A stretch of 7,211 nt of DNA from an uncultured Pirellulaceae bacterium (lineage in GTDB: Bacteria; Planctomycetota; Planctomycetia; Pirellulales; Pirellulaceae), in NCBI GenBank assembly GCA_934255105.1, contig CAKQNH010000230.1:1-7211 (forward strand), written 5' to 3'. The position numbers and the translations under genes were made by a program. This document shows positions 6,611 to 7,211 of this stretch, in pieces; positions within the stretch are counted from its first letter, which is position 1; every line of letters starts with the position of its first letter. The notes beneath the pieces were generated by a model. It ran no database searches and was not told where the DNA came from. It was given only the letters and a program-made list of their open reading frames with translations.

Positions 6611-7211
6611 TCACTGGCTAGAACGGACTGCTGTGGGGAAAATCAAGAGCCCGCCCGCAGAGGACTTCGGTCGGTCTTGGGTAACCGCCAGAAAGGCACC
6701 ACTGGGCGAGAATGCCAAATCGGTGGGACTAGTCGAATGGTGGTGGAGAATTCCGTAATACCTTCCACTCTCTGGAGCCCACAGTCGTGTGGTATTGTCG
6801 AGTGCGCACGAGGCCAACGTTAGACCATTGCCAGAAAACGCGATCCGATGGACTTTTCGTGTGTGCCCGATCAGAGTCGTGCGAATCTCGCCGCTGGGCC
6901 AATCCCAAATTCGAATTCTGCCATCATCGTGTGCGGTTGCGAAGATATCCCCTCCCGGGCTACAGGCGATAGCATTCGTGTTGCTGGACAGGGGAATGGA
7001 TCTAACAATCTTGAAGGTGGATGCGTCCACAACAACCATCTTCCCAAACGCACCCGCCGCAAGAATAAACTTCCCATCGATCGTGTACGTGCATTTGGAG
7101 GCGGCTCCCGTCGAGTCGGGGTTCAGGTCCAACTCCGCGATAGGCGACATCGTTTCTAAGTCCCAAGTTTTGAGGATGCCCCTACCTGTAATTACGGCCA
7201 ACTCGCTACTC
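6611..7211 (-). CDS. WD40-repeat protein, C-terminal part (start outside window)
   Basis: The frame stays open to the right edge, giving 199 visible residues ending at TGA (6613-6611). The first possible in-window start (TTG at 7201) falls within a WD40 blade, so the true start must lie beyond the edge. About four to five blades are visible: KTWDLETM (14-21), VVVDASTFK (59-67), a clear AIACSPGGDIFATAHDDGR-IRIWD unit (80-103), GHTRKVHRIAFSGNGLTLAS with TRLWAPESG (115-149), and a last blade LAFSPSGAFLAV (165-176) ending in a short tail. Such beta-propellers are protein-interaction platforms. In planctomycetes they occur as separate proteins and as C-terminal halves of kinases or cytochrome-like proteins, so the full architecture cannot be told from this fragment. 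The gene converges on the DUF255 gene. Confidence 0.9.
   Translation of the reverse strand, partial: SSELAVITGRGILKTWDLETMSPIAELDLNPDSTGAASKCTYTIDGKFILAAGAFGKMVVVDASTFKIVRSIPLSSNTNAIACSPGGDIFATAHDDGRIRIWDWPSGEIRTTLIGHTRKVHRIAFSGNGLTLASCALDNTTRLWAPESGRYYGILHHHSTSPTDLAFSPSGAFLAVTQDRPKSSAGGLLIFPTAVRSSQ

Noticed and set aside
6515..6823. Rightward 102-codon open frame overlapping the WD40 gene
   Set aside because: Antisense to well-formed WD40 blades and starts within hairpin repeats.

Overview
The window looks like chromosomal DNA of a planctomycete, most likely a member of the Pirellulaceae. The evidence is an ECF sigma factor gene translationally coupled to a large Ser/Thr kinase with C-terminal TPRs, a WD40-repeat protein, a secreted DUF255/thioredoxin-like protein, and intergenic GC-rich hairpin repeats built on GCGAAGC. 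Base composition looks like the mid-fifties percent G+C by eye (not computed). The lineage is an inference from gene types and style, not from a marker gene.

Layout. From the left edge to 3485, two genes read leftward as one operon: first an ECF sigma factor (3485 to 2856), then a membrane-anchored Ser/Thr kinase with a TPR tail (2859 to 4). They overlap by four bases (GTGA), both start with GTG, and each has a clear Shine-Dalgarno sequence. From 3486 to 3754 lies a divergent promoter region with candidate promoters for both directions and a small palindrome. From 3755 to 6202 a rightward gene encodes an exported protein that joins a DUF255 thioredoxin-like domain (CYWC motif) and an (alpha/alpha)6 barrel to a C-terminal domain resembling the N-terminal domain of DsbD. 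From 6203 to 6610, between two convergent genes, there is no gene: it holds 15 tandem copies of a 14-bp unit, a hairpin with two alternative pairings, a 40-nt near-perfect hairpin, and a third copy of that hairpin's arm. From 6611 to the right edge is the C-terminal part of a leftward WD40-repeat protein whose start lies outside the window.

How the parts work together. The sigma factor and kinase form a plausible signalling pair: the extracytoplasmic TPR region would sense or bind a partner, the cytoplasmic kinase would phosphorylate targets, and the sigma factor is the obvious candidate target because no anti-sigma factor is seen. The redox-like protein is transcribed divergently and may or may not be related to the pair. 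The most unusual DNA is the convergent intergenic region: its 14-bp array has a 42-bp higher-order period, places stop codons in all six frames, and is made of units whose junctions read GCGAAGC or GCGACGC.
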